From the NCBI GenBank assembly GCA_016292455.1, contig JAEDIL010000091.1, positions 1 to 7,364 of the forward strand: 7,364 nucleotides of DNA, in the 5' to 3' direction. This stretch comes from Clostridiaceae bacterium (lineage in GTDB: Bacteria; Bacillota; Clostridia; Oscillospirales; Acutalibacteraceae). The notes under the pieces are model-generated. The model was not told the DNA's origin. It saw nothing but the letters and a program-made list of their open reading frames with translations, and did no database searches. A program made the translations under genes and the position numbers. Position 1 is the first letter of the stretch. Each line of letters begins with the position of its first letter. Of the stretch, positions 1 to 5,172 are shown one piece after another.

Positions 1-941
1 TTGTTGACCACGGAGACAACAACCATCAGTGGCAGTATATGTTTGACACTGCGTCAAAGTATCTCATGAGCACAAACTTCATGCCGCTGAGCGGCAACCA
101 TGAGGGCAAGGGAACGAACGCAACCGTAAATTACTTCGCCCTTCCCGGCGTTCCCGAGCAGGACACAACGAGCGGTGTATATTATTCATACACCTATAAC
201 AACGTCCACTTTGCCGTTCTCAATTCCAACGACCTTGACGAAAAGACAGACGGACTTTCGGAAAAACAGCTTGAATGGCTTCGTGCGGACATGAACGCAA
301 GCGACGCACAGTGGAAGTTTGTTGCGCTCCACAAGGCCCCCTATTCACAGGGCTCGCACTATAAGGACGACGATGTCTGTGCAATCAGAAAGCAGCTTTC
401 CGTTCTCATGCCGGAGCTTGGAATTGACATGGTATTCTCAGGTCACGACCACGTTTACCTCAGAACGGCTTCGCTCATCAACAACGAGAAAACCGCAACC
501 GAGATAAGCTACCTTGAAAAGGACGGAAATATTTATAAGACTCAGGTCACTCCGGACGGAACAACCTATGTAATCACAGGCTGCTCCGGTGTCAAGTCAT
601 ATATTCAGAACGATCCCTCGCTGACGGATAAATATTTCCCGAGAGGCGAAAAGGTATTCTGCCTTGAAGACCCGATGTTTGCTTCGGTTGAAATTGAGGA
701 CGGCGTTCTCTATTTCAATGCTTACGGCGTTGACGAAAACGGCGCACAGAATGTTGACCGTTTCGCAATTCAGAAAGATATAACCCAGGGCAATGTTGTT
801 GCCGATTATGAAGAAGCAGAAGAACAGGTCAACGAAGACGAGGCGAAGAGCTTCTTTATCACAGCCCTTGACTCAATCTTCAAGGTTCTCAAAGTCATCT
901 TCCGCGTATTCCTCATCTACATTGTAGGCATTGATTTCTGA
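1..941 (+). CDS. Calcineurin-like metallophosphatase (purple acid phosphatase type), C-terminal part
   Basis: The reading frame is open from base 3, so this is the last 312 residues of a protein that starts outside the window; the first in-frame ATG at 39 is internal. Counting from base 3, metal-binding motifs appear in the order expected for calcineurin-like phosphoesterases: GDNNH (residues 4-8), GNHE (31-34), the His of LHKAPY (110-115) and GHDHVY (147-152). The first Asp-x-His motif must lie upstream. Such enzymes hydrolyse phosphomono- or diesters at a two-metal centre and are often exported in clostridia, but the substrate cannot be read here. After the catalytic domain comes a Glu/Asp-rich linker (about 268-281) and then about 30 hydrophobic and aromatic residues with a few Lys/Arg to the stop, a possible membrane-associating tail. 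The family call is confident; the precise enzyme is not. Confidence 0.9.
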   Translation, partial: VDHGDNNHQWQYMFDTASKYLMSTNFMPLSGNHEGKGTNATVNYFALPGVPEQDTTSGVYYSYTYNNVHFAVLNSNDLDEKTDGLSEKQLEWLRADMNASDAQWKFVALHKAPYSQGSHYKDDDVCAIRKQLSVLMPELGIDMVFSGHDHVYLRTASLINNEKTATEISYLEKDGNIYKTQVTPDGTTYVITGCSGVKSYIQNDPSLTDKYFPRGEKVFCLEDPMFASVEIEDGVLYFNAYGVDENGAQNVDRFAIQKDITQGNVVADYEEAEEQVNEDEAKSFFITALDSIFKVLKVIFRVFLIYIVGIDF

Positions 942-1184
942 TTCGGTATTGCAGCTGATATTTAAGCGGCTGCCGGAGTCAGAAGCAGAAGAGTTTTCTT
1001 TGCCACAAAGCTGTACAGAATCAGCGCATCCGGGCGAAAAGCGCCTGAGCAGGCAAGCACCTTTTTGAGCACACAAAAGAAAAGCTATAATCCGATTTGC
1101 AAAGATTGTTACTTTGGACCGTGATTATAGCTTTTTTTGTTTTTTTTGTTCTGCAACTGAATGTTGCAAAGCGTTCAGTGCTGT
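942..1184. other. Gene-free spacer between convergent genes
   Basis: This stretch separates the phosphatase stop from the end of the minus-strand regulator gene. Short open frames exist on both strands, but none has a ribosome binding site or recognisable protein. It holds the large terminator described separately, a T-rich run after it, and a small inverted repeat TGCAAC/GTTGCA (1152-1157 and 1163-1168, 5-base loop) of unknown meaning. Confidence 0.6.
1080..1147 (+). terminator. Strong intrinsic terminator, probably bidirectional
   Basis: A perfect 13-bp inverted repeat (AAAAGCTATAATC at 1080-1092 with GATTATAGCTTTT at 1123-1135) is followed by a long T-run from 1132 to 1147 interrupted by a single G. 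A second inner stem, CAAAG/CTTTG (1100-1104 with 1112-1116), can form in the 30-base loop. On the minus strand the same stem is followed by TTTTCTTTTG, so it could also stop transcripts of the regulator gene. Its place between two convergent genes fits a shared terminator. Confidence 0.88.
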
Positions 1185-1475
1185 TCAGCTTTCATTTTTA
1201 AGGCGTTCAAAAACGAGCGCATAACCGTCATTGCCATAAGTCAGACTTTTGTTGACGCGGCTGACCGTTGTTGTGCTTGCGCCGGTCTGCTTGCTGATTT
1301 CAAGGTAGTTCATCTTTTGCCGGAGCAGCCTTGCAACTTCAAGCCGCTGAGAAATGTCAATCAATTCCTTTTCGGTGCAGATGTCGCCGAAAAAGCTGTA
1401 ACACTCTTCAATGCTTTCAAGCGAAAGAACAGCTTTGAAAAAGTTGTCAATCTCTTTGTTTCTAGGTTTACCCAT
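1185..1475 (-). CDS. TrpR-like DNA-binding regulator, YerC/YecD family
   Basis: A 96-residue all-helical protein of the TrpR-related YerC/YecD family (about 100 residues in Firmicutes). The family signature is visible: LESIEECYSFFGDICTEKEL (19-38), the SQRLEVARLLRQ helix (42-53), a helix-turn-helix with GASTTTVSRV (65-74), then LTYGNDGY (78-85). It presumably binds DNA as a dimer, as TrpR does; the target and effector in this family are not known to me, and tryptophan should not be assumed. The start was chosen at 1475 because GCAGGA lies 6 bases upstream and the promoter places the RNA start near 1510. An in-frame ATG at 1505 would give 106 residues, but it has no ribosome binding site and would sit about 5 bases from the RNA start. 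The gene is divergent from parAB and convergent with the phosphatase. Confidence 0.88.
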   Translation of the reverse strand: MGKPRNKEIDNFFKAVLSLESIEECYSFFGDICTEKELIDISQRLEVARLLRQKMNYLEISKQTGASTTTVSRVNKSLTYGNDGYALVFERLKNES

Positions 1476-1481
1476 TGTTTT

Positions 1482-1487
1482 TCCTGC
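1482..1487 (-). promoter_or_regulatory. Ribosome binding site that decides the YerC-like start
   Basis: Reading the minus strand, GCAGGA ends 6 bases before the ATG at 1475. The upstream ATG at 1505 is preceded only by an AT-rich stretch without a Shine-Dalgarno match, so the shorter protein is preferred. Confidence 0.7.
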
Positions 1488-1516
1488 TTTCTTCGTGTTT
1501 TTCATATCTTTGCTTT

Positions 1517-1545
1517 ACTATAACACTATAAAAACAAAATGTCAA
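1517..1545 (-). promoter_or_regulatory. Sigma-A promoter of the YerC-like gene
   Basis: On the minus strand a perfect -35 box TTGACA (1545-1540), a 17-base spacer and the -10 box TATAGT (1522-1517, 5 of 6 matches) form a near-consensus housekeeping promoter. The predicted RNA start near 1510 leaves a leader of about 35 bases before the chosen ATG. This would be a strong promoter unless repressed; autoregulation by the small regulator is possible but not shown by any operator I can identify. Confidence 0.82.
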
Positions 1546-1595
1546 ACGATAATTTGGAAAAGGCGACCGGGAAAAAAAATATTTCCGCATTGCTC

Positions 1596-1624
1596 TTTAA
1601 AAATTCTTCTCTGTATGATATACT
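1596..1624 (+). promoter_or_regulatory. Probable promoter of the parAB operon
   Basis: TTTAAA (1596-1601), a 17-base spacer and TATACT (1619-1624) give a plausible sigma-A promoter. An overlapping alternative uses TTGCTC (1590-1595), an 18-base spacer and TATGAT (1614-1619). Either places the RNA start at about 1626-1631, roughly 30 bases before the parA ATG. It lies back to back with the promoter of the divergent regulator gene. Confidence 0.55.
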
Positions 1625-1659
1625 GAAAAAAGCATCTTAGAAAAGAAAGGTAGTTTAAA

Positions 1660-2445
1660 ATGGGAAAGACCGTTGCCATAGTCAATCAGAAGGGCGGAGT
1701 CGGAAAAACCACAACCGCCGTGAATCTTGCCGCCGCAGTCGGCATGAAGGGCTATAAAACTCTGCTTGTGGACATTGACCCGCAGGGCAACGCAACGAGC
1801 GGACTCGGCTTCAACAAAAGGGATACAGAGCGTTCAACCTATGATATGATAATCGGAACCGCTCCGGCTGAGGAAATTGTGAAAGAGACAAAGTTCCGCC
1901 GTCTTGACCTGCTTCCTGCCAACATGGCGCTTGCGGGCGCGGAAATTGAGGTTGCAGACCTTGAATTCCGTGAGGCGAGAATCAAAAACGCGCTTGCTCC
2001 TCTGCGTGAAAAATATGACTTCATTTTTCTTGACTGTCCTCCGTCGCTCGGGCTAATCACAATCAACGCCCTTTGCGCCGTTGACAGCGTTCTTGTTCCG
2101 ATTCAGTGCGAGTTTTATGCGCTTGAAGGACTTTCCCAGCTTATGAACACGGTTCGCCAGGTTAAAAGGAAGTATAATCCCCTTATTGATATTGAGGGAG
2201 TGCTTCTGACGATGTTTGACGGAAGACTCAACCTTACTCAGCAGGTGGTTTCCGAAGTGAAGCGTTTCTTTCCGCAAAAGGTATTTTCTGTTGTCATTCC
2301 GCGGAATGTCCGCCTTTCGGAAGCTCCGTCCTTCGGGCAGCCGGTTGCATATTATGACCGCACCTCAAAGGGCAGCCGCGCCTACGACGAGCTTGCGGAA
2401 GAGTTTTTGAAAAAGAACGGGAAAACGCCGCTTTCCCATTTTTGA
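1660..2445 (+). CDS. parA: ParA/Soj chromosome-partitioning ATPase
   Basis: A complete 261-residue ParA-type ATPase of normal length for the chromosomal Soj class. It has the deviant Walker A box KGGVGKTT (11-18) with the signature Lys, Walker A' DIDPQGN (38-44), Walker B FIFLDCPPS (121-129), and the conserved IPRNVRLSEAPSFGQP segment (213-228) carrying DNA-contacting basic residues. There is no N-terminal helix-turn-helix, which separates it from plasmid type Ia ParA. ATP-bound dimers bind DNA nonspecifically, and ParB stimulates hydrolysis, which drives origin segregation; in Bacillus relatives Soj also acts on DnaA. AAAGG lies about 9 bases before the ATG. parB follows 15 bases downstream, so the two are one operon. 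The identification is secure; the in vivo role is inferred from the family. Confidence 0.97.
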   Translation: MGKTVAIVNQKGGVGKTTTAVNLAAAVGMKGYKTLLVDIDPQGNATSGLGFNKRDTERSTYDMIIGTAPAEEIVKETKFRRLDLLPANMALAGAEIEVADLEFREARIKNALAPLREKYDFIFLDCPPSLGLITINALCAVDSVLVPIQCEFYALEGLSQLMNTVRQVKRKYNPLIDIEGVLLTMFDGRLNLTQQVVSEVKRFFPQKVFSVVIPRNVRLSEAPSFGQPVAYYDRTSKGSRAYDELAEEFLKKNGKTPLSHF

Positions 2446-2460
2446 TAAGGAGGAAGGAAG

Positions 2461-3327
2461 ATGGCAGTAAAAAACAAAGGCGGTCTCGGCCGCGGTCTTG
2501 ACGCACTTTTTGACGACAATTCATTGGAGGACGCTTCAAAGTCCGCCGTAAAACTGAAAATTACCGAAATTGAGCCTAACCGCGAACAGCCGCGTAAAAG
2601 CTTTGACGAAGAAGCGCTTGAAGAGCTTGCCAACAGCATTTCAACTCACGGCGTAATTCAGCCGCTGCTTGTCCGTCCTCTGCCGGACGGAGGCTACCGC
2701 CTTGTTGCCGGCGAAAGAAGATGGCGCGCTTCAAGAATGGCGGGACTGACAGAAGTGCCCGTCATAATCCGCGAAATGAGCGACAGCGAGGAAATGGAGC
2801 TTGCGCTGGTTGAAAACCTCCAGAGAGAAGACCTTAACCCGATTGAAGAGGCTCAGGGGCTTTCGCTTCTTATGGAAACCTACGGTCTGACTCAGGAGCA
2901 GGCGGCAAAGCGGGTCGGAAAAAGCCGTCCGGCTGTTGCAAACACAATGCGTCTGCTTTCGCTTCCGCAGGATGTGCTTGCTCTTGTTGAACGCGGCGAG
3001 CTTTCCGCCGGCCACGCAAGAACCCTGCTTGCCCTTGAAAACGAGGAACAGATTGTTTCGCTTGCCGGCGAGATAATCAAAAAAAAGCTTTCCGTCCGCG
3101 AAACCGAGCGCGCAGTCAAAGCATTGCTCAAAGGCGACGTGAAAAGGGAAAAGCGTGTGAAAAAGCGCGATACCTACTATGACGAGGTTGAGCTTGCCGT
3201 TTCCCAGACTCTCGGAAGAAAAGCAAAGGTTTTCCTTTCAAGCGGAAACAAGGGAACGCTTGAAATTGAATTTTTCGGAAAAGAAGACCTTTCAAAGCTC
3301 ATGAAGCTTTTCAGGGAAGAGGAATAA
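2461..3327 (+). CDS. parB: ParB/Spo0J chromosome-partitioning CTPase and parS-binding protein
   Basis: A complete 288-residue ParB of the chromosomal Spo0J type. The N-terminal [11 protein letters not shown] (7-17) is the hallmark ParA-stimulating segment. The CTP-binding ParB/Srx domain shows GVIQPL (64-69), GERRWRA (84-90) and ENLQRE (118-123). A helix-turn-helix for parS recognition spans about 143-169, with [17 protein letters not shown] at its end, and a C-terminal dimerisation domain runs from about 240 to the end. The family loads onto parS as a CTP-dependent sliding clamp and recruits SMC. A perfect AAGGAGGA (2447-2454) stands 6 bases before the ATG, 15 bases after the parA stop, so translation is strong and coupled. 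No good parS sequence occurs in the window. Confidence 0.97.
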   Translation: MAVKNKGGLGRGLDALFDDNSLEDASKSAVKLKITEIEPNREQPRKSFDEEALEELANSISTHGVIQPLLVRPLPDGGYRLVAGERRWRASRMAGLTEVPVIIREMSDSEEMELALVENLQREDLNPIEEAQGLSLLMETYGLTQEQAAKRVGKSRPAVANTMRLLSLPQDVLALVERGELSAGHARTLLALENEEQIVSLAGEIIKKKLSVRETERAVKALLKGDVKREKRVKKRDTYYDEVELAVSQTLGRKAKVFLSSGNKGTLEIEFFGKEDLSKLMKLFREEE

Positions 3328-3331
3328 AAGT

Positions 3332-3369
3332 CCGCCCTTTTCGGCCCGCTGCCGGAGAGGGCGGTTTTT
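3332..3369 (+). terminator. Intrinsic terminator of the parAB operon
   Basis: CCGCCCT (3332-3338) pairs with AGGGCGG (3358-3364), and a second stem CGGC/GCCG (3342-3345 with 3351-3354) stacks inside. The hairpin is followed directly by five Ts. It begins 5 bases after the parB stop and precedes a separate promoter for the next gene. Confidence 0.92.
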
Positions 3370-3382
3370 GAAAGACAGGTGT

Positions 3383-3411
3383 TTGATTTTTCTGTCCTGG
3401 TGTGGTAAAAT
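3383..3411 (+). promoter_or_regulatory. Promoter of the pyridoxamine kinase gene
   Basis: TTGATT (3383-3388, 4 of 6), a 17-base spacer and TAAAAT (3406-3411, 5 of 6) with an extended TGG directly before the -10 box. It starts 13 bases after the parB terminator T-run, so the kinase is an independent transcription unit with a leader of roughly 25 bases. No riboswitch or attenuator fits in that space. Confidence 0.75.
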
Positions 3412-3441
3412 TACGGGTATGTTTAAAGAGGTGAAGAAAAA

Positions 3442-4248
3442 ATGCAGAAAAAGGCTGTCATCGTTCAGGACGTCTCCTGCTTCGGAAAATGCTCGGCAAC
3501 GGTTGCGCTGCCGCTGGTTTCGGCATTGGGCATTGAGTGTGCGCTTTTGCCGACGGCGCTGCTTTCCGCCCATACCGGTCTGCCTGTTTATAACTGCTTT
3601 GACCTCACTGCTGAAATGAAAACCGTTGTTTCGGACTGGAAAAAGCTTTCGCTTTCCTTTGACGGCTTTTATTCCGGCTATATGCTTTCCGGCGGGCAGG
3701 CGGAAATTGCGCTGGGGGTGCTTTCGTCCCTTGTGAAAAAGGACGGACTTGTTCTTGTTGACCCGGTTCTCGGCGACAACGGAAAGCCCTATGCAATGCT
3801 GAACACGGCGTTTTCGGAAAAAATGCTTGAACTTGTTTCAAAAGCCGATGTGGTTACGCCGAATCTCACCGAAGCGGCGCTGCTGCTTGGCAGGGAGCCG
3901 GTGCTTTGCGGCTATGACGAAAGCTTTATTGAAGAAAGCCTTTTTGCTCTCGGAAAACTCGGCTGCCGGGTGCCGATGATAACCGGCGTGAGCTTTGAAA
4001 ACGAAAAAATCGGCGTTGCTTTCCTTGAAAACGGAAAGGTGAGCTATTGTTTTTCAAAAAAGCATGAGGGAGTCACGAGCGGAACCGGCGACGTTCTTTC
4101 AAGCTGTATTTTCGGTGCGCTGATGAGAGGAAAAAGCGTTCCGGAAGCTGTCCGTGAAGCGGTTGATTTCACGGAACACGCAATTCGCTGCGGAGTCAGC
4201 AAATATGCAATTGACTTTGAGGGCGCGCTCAGCGCCGGACGCGGCTGA
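3442..4248 (+). CDS. Pyridoxamine/pyridoxal kinase, PdxY-type (ribokinase superfamily)
   Basis: A complete 268-residue kinase expected to phosphorylate pyridoxal or pyridoxamine with ATP in the cytoplasmic vitamin B6 salvage pathway. Visible family features are the substrate-side N-terminus VQDVSCFGKCS (8-18), PTALLSAHTG (37-46), DPVLGDNG (107-114), TPNLTEA (139-145) and the anion-hole and catalytic loop VTSGTGDVLSS (211-221) with Asp217 as the likely base. AGAGGTGA (3427-3434) lies 7 bases before the ATG. Related enzymes (ThiD-like) phosphorylate hydroxymethylpyrimidine; the N-terminal pattern and the PdxY-like layout favour B6, but specificity is inferred. It has its own promoter and no co-directional neighbour close downstream, so it is probably monocistronic. 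It faces the small gene on the other strand. Confidence 0.9.
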   Translation: MQKKAVIVQDVSCFGKCSATVALPLVSALGIECALLPTALLSAHTGLPVYNCFDLTAEMKTVVSDWKKLSLSFDGFYSGYMLSGGQAEIALGVLSSLVKKDGLVLVDPVLGDNGKPYAMLNTAFSEKMLELVSKADVVTPNLTEAALLLGREPVLCGYDESFIEESLFALGKLGCRVPMITGVSFENEKIGVAFLENGKVSYCFSKKHEGVTSGTGDVLSSCIFGALMRGKSVPEAVREAVDFTEHAIRCGVSKYAIDFEGALSAGRG

Positions 4249-4297
4249 ACCGGTTCTGCTTTCAAAAGGGCAGAGATTTTGTCCATGGCGTCCGGCG
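4233..4297. repeat. GC-rich inverted repeat at the junction of two convergent genes
   Basis: CGCCGGACGC (4233-4242) is exactly complementary to GCGTCCGGCG (4288-4297). Between the arms lie the palindrome GAACCGGTTC (4247-4256, over the kinase stop) and a TCTGC/GCAGA stem (4255-4259 with 4270-4274) followed by GATTTTG. The whole could fold as a long structured 3' end in transcripts from either side. Without a real T-run it is at best a weak intrinsic terminator. Confidence 0.5.
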
Positions 4298-4303
4298 GGC
4301 GGC

Positions 4304-4471
4304 TTAAAGGTCGTCGGCGTCCTGAACGGGACGAGGGTCTCCCTCCGCTGTGCCTGTGTAAGAGCCGAGGACATCGGTCTGGGCAGGGTCTGAACGCGGC
4401 CGCCAGATTTTTACAAGCTCTTCAACTTTCGAACTGAGGGGAGGGGCTTGTTTTTGCTTTTTGTTTTTCAA
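4304..4471 (-). CDS. Conserved 55-residue protein ending in PVQDADDL, unknown function, TTG start
   Basis: A complete small gene read on the minus strand from TTG at 4471 to TAA at 4304. AGAGGAGG (4486-4479) lies 7 bases before the TTG, an ideal ribosome binding site, which is why this start is chosen although no ATG is present. The protein has a Lys/Gln-rich N-terminus (KNKKQKQ, 2-8), a short helix-prone SSKVEELVKIW (13-23), then DVLGSYTG (33-40) and the acidic C-terminus PVQDADDL (48-55). From memory, short clostridial proteins share the GSYTG and PVQDADDL blocks with variable spacing; I cannot confirm this by search, and I know of no assigned function. It has no signal peptide, membrane span or Cys. 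It is convergent with the kinase and divergent from the sigma-factor gene. Confidence 0.85.
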   Translation of the reverse strand: MKNKKQKQAPPLSSKVEELVKIWRPRSDPAQTDVLGSYTGTAEGDPRPVQDADDL

Positions 4472-4478
4472 AATTTAT

Positions 4479-4486
4479 CCTCCTCT
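4479..4486 (-). promoter_or_regulatory. Strong ribosome binding site deciding the TTG start of the small gene
   Basis: On the minus strand AGAGGAGG stands 7 bases before TTG at 4471. No other start codon in this frame is as well placed. The site directly abuts the foot of a 7-bp hairpin (4486-4505), so access to it might depend on that structure. Confidence 0.8.
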
Positions 4487-4517
4487 GACCGGGTTTTTCC
4501 GGTCACTTTTATTTTTT
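4486..4517 (+). terminator. Probable plus-strand intrinsic terminator upstream of the sigma gene
   Basis: TGACCGG (4486-4492) pairs with CCGGTCA (4499-4505) over a 6-base loop, followed by CTTTTATTTTTT. In the plus direction this is a good terminator that would end kinase read-through before the sigma-factor promoter region. In the minus direction the same hairpin falls in the leader of the small gene, touching its ribosome binding site, with no T-run after it. Confidence 0.65.
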
Positions 4518-4566
4518 GAAAACAAATGCGCGGCTATGTTGAAAAAAAACAGGAATTTTTGTAAAA

Positions 4567-4601
4567 TTGTTGCAACAAAAGGAAAGAAAAGATTATCTAA
4601 T
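4567..4601 (+). promoter_or_regulatory. Palindrome and tentative promoter of the sigma/propeller operon
   Basis: A perfect 12-bp palindrome TTGTTGCAACAA (4567-4578) lies about 50 bases before the sigma-factor ATG. Within it TTGCAA or TGCAAC could serve as a -35 element, with the AT-rich TTATCTAAT (4593-4601) as a poor -10 region about 17-20 bases away. TGCAAC somewhat resembles ECF -35 elements, so autoregulation is conceivable, but no match is good enough to assert. The palindrome may instead be an operator. Confidence 0.35.
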
Positions 4602-4626
4602 TGTATGAACGGAGAGTGATAAACAC

Positions 4627-5145
4627 ATGAGCTCAGGTCTTATCGAAAATCTGGTCGTTCAGGCAAAAAGCGGTGACGCCGAAGCATTCGGCGAGCTGTA
4701 TTCTCATTACGCAAAGGACATGTACCGCTTTGCACTTTATTATACAGGACAGACTTATCTTGCCGAGGACGCTGTCAGCGAGGCGGTGCTGAACGCTTTT
4801 CAAAATCTCGGCAGCCTGAAAAACGAAAGCGCGTTTAAATCCTGGCTTTTTTCAATTCTTTTCAACTGCTGCAAAAAACAGCAGCGGGAAAAAGCGCTTG
4901 CCCTCAGGAGGGTTGAGCTTTCAAGCGCCGGACAGCTTTCGCAAGAGCCGTTTGAAAAGGACGGCGCGGCAGATGTGAAAAGGTTGCTTTCGCGGCTTGA
5001 CGAGGACGAAAAAGAAATTCTTCTGCTTTCCTTTCTCGGCGGTTATACCGGCGACGAAATCGGAAAAATGCTTTCAATGAAGCCGGCTTCCGTCCGGTCA
5101 AAAAAGGCAAGGTCGGTTAAAAAACTGCGAAAAATGATTTCCTGA
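4627..5145 (+). CDS. ECF-type RNA polymerase sigma factor (sigma-70 family)
   Basis: A complete 172-residue protein with the two-domain layout of extracytoplasmic-function sigma factors. Region 2 spans about residues 18-88 (FGELYSHYAKDMYRFALYY, then AEDAVSEAVLNAF and SAFKSWLFSILFN), for core binding and -10 recognition. A variable Ser/Glu linker covers about 95-117. Region 4 (about 118-170; LDEDEKEILLLSFLGGYTGDE, then a helix-turn-helix ending SVRSKKARSVKKLRK) recognises the -35 element. It has no region 1 or 3, as expected. GGAG (4611-4614) is somewhat far from the ATG, at 12 bases. The gene ends 27 bases before the propeller gene, so they form one operon. The family normally needs a partner to hold it inactive; the downstream membrane protein is the obvious candidate. 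Its target promoters are unknown. Confidence 0.93.
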   Translation: MSSGLIENLVVQAKSGDAEAFGELYSHYAKDMYRFALYYTGQTYLAEDAVSEAVLNAFQNLGSLKNESAFKSWLFSILFNCCKKQQREKALALRRVELSSAGQLSQEPFEKDGAADVKRLLSRLDEDEKEILLLSFLGGYTGDEIGKMLSMKPASVRSKKARSVKKLRKMIS

Positions 5146-5172
5146 ACTATTACTGAAAATGAGGTGACAGCC

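Larger units (their letters stand above)
4472..4626. other. Divergent intergenic region between the small gene and the sigma-factor gene
   Basis: This AT-rich 155-base spacer must hold the start signals of both divergent genes. It contains the hairpin at 4486-4505, the palindrome at 4567-4578 and GGAGAGTGAT (4611-4620) before the sigma ATG. I found no convincing minus-strand promoter for the small gene. Nothing protein-coding is visible in the remainder. Confidence 0.6.

Noticed and set aside
855..870. TTTATCACAG as a DnaA box suggesting an origin
   Set aside because: Does not match TTATNCACA, there is no cluster, and it lies inside the phosphatase coding frame.
873..1076. 67-residue minus-strand open frame at the phosphatase 3' end
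   Set aside because: Overlaps the phosphatase in antisense, has no ribosome binding site, and its sequence resembles no protein I know.
942..1079. Possible extension or frameshifted end of the phosphatase after the stop
   Set aside because: No frame continues with recognisable phosphatase sequence, and stops appear quickly; treated as plain intergenic DNA.
1161..1523. 120-residue plus-strand open frame
   Set aside because: It is the antisense shadow of the YerC-like gene, which has clear family motifs, a promoter and a ribosome site on the minus strand.
3137..3144. ACGTGAAA half-site inside parB as a possible parS
   Set aside because: The left half of the 16-bp palindrome has essentially no match.
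4164..4179. parS-like TTTCACG followed by GAACAC inside the kinase gene
   Set aside because: Only the left half matches TGTTTCACGTGAAACA, and the bases encode conserved-looking kinase residues, so it is most likely chance.
4099..4374. 91-residue minus-strand open frame overlapping the kinase and small gene
   Set aside because: It lies in a different frame from the TTG-started gene, lacks a ribosome site, and mostly runs antisense to the kinase.
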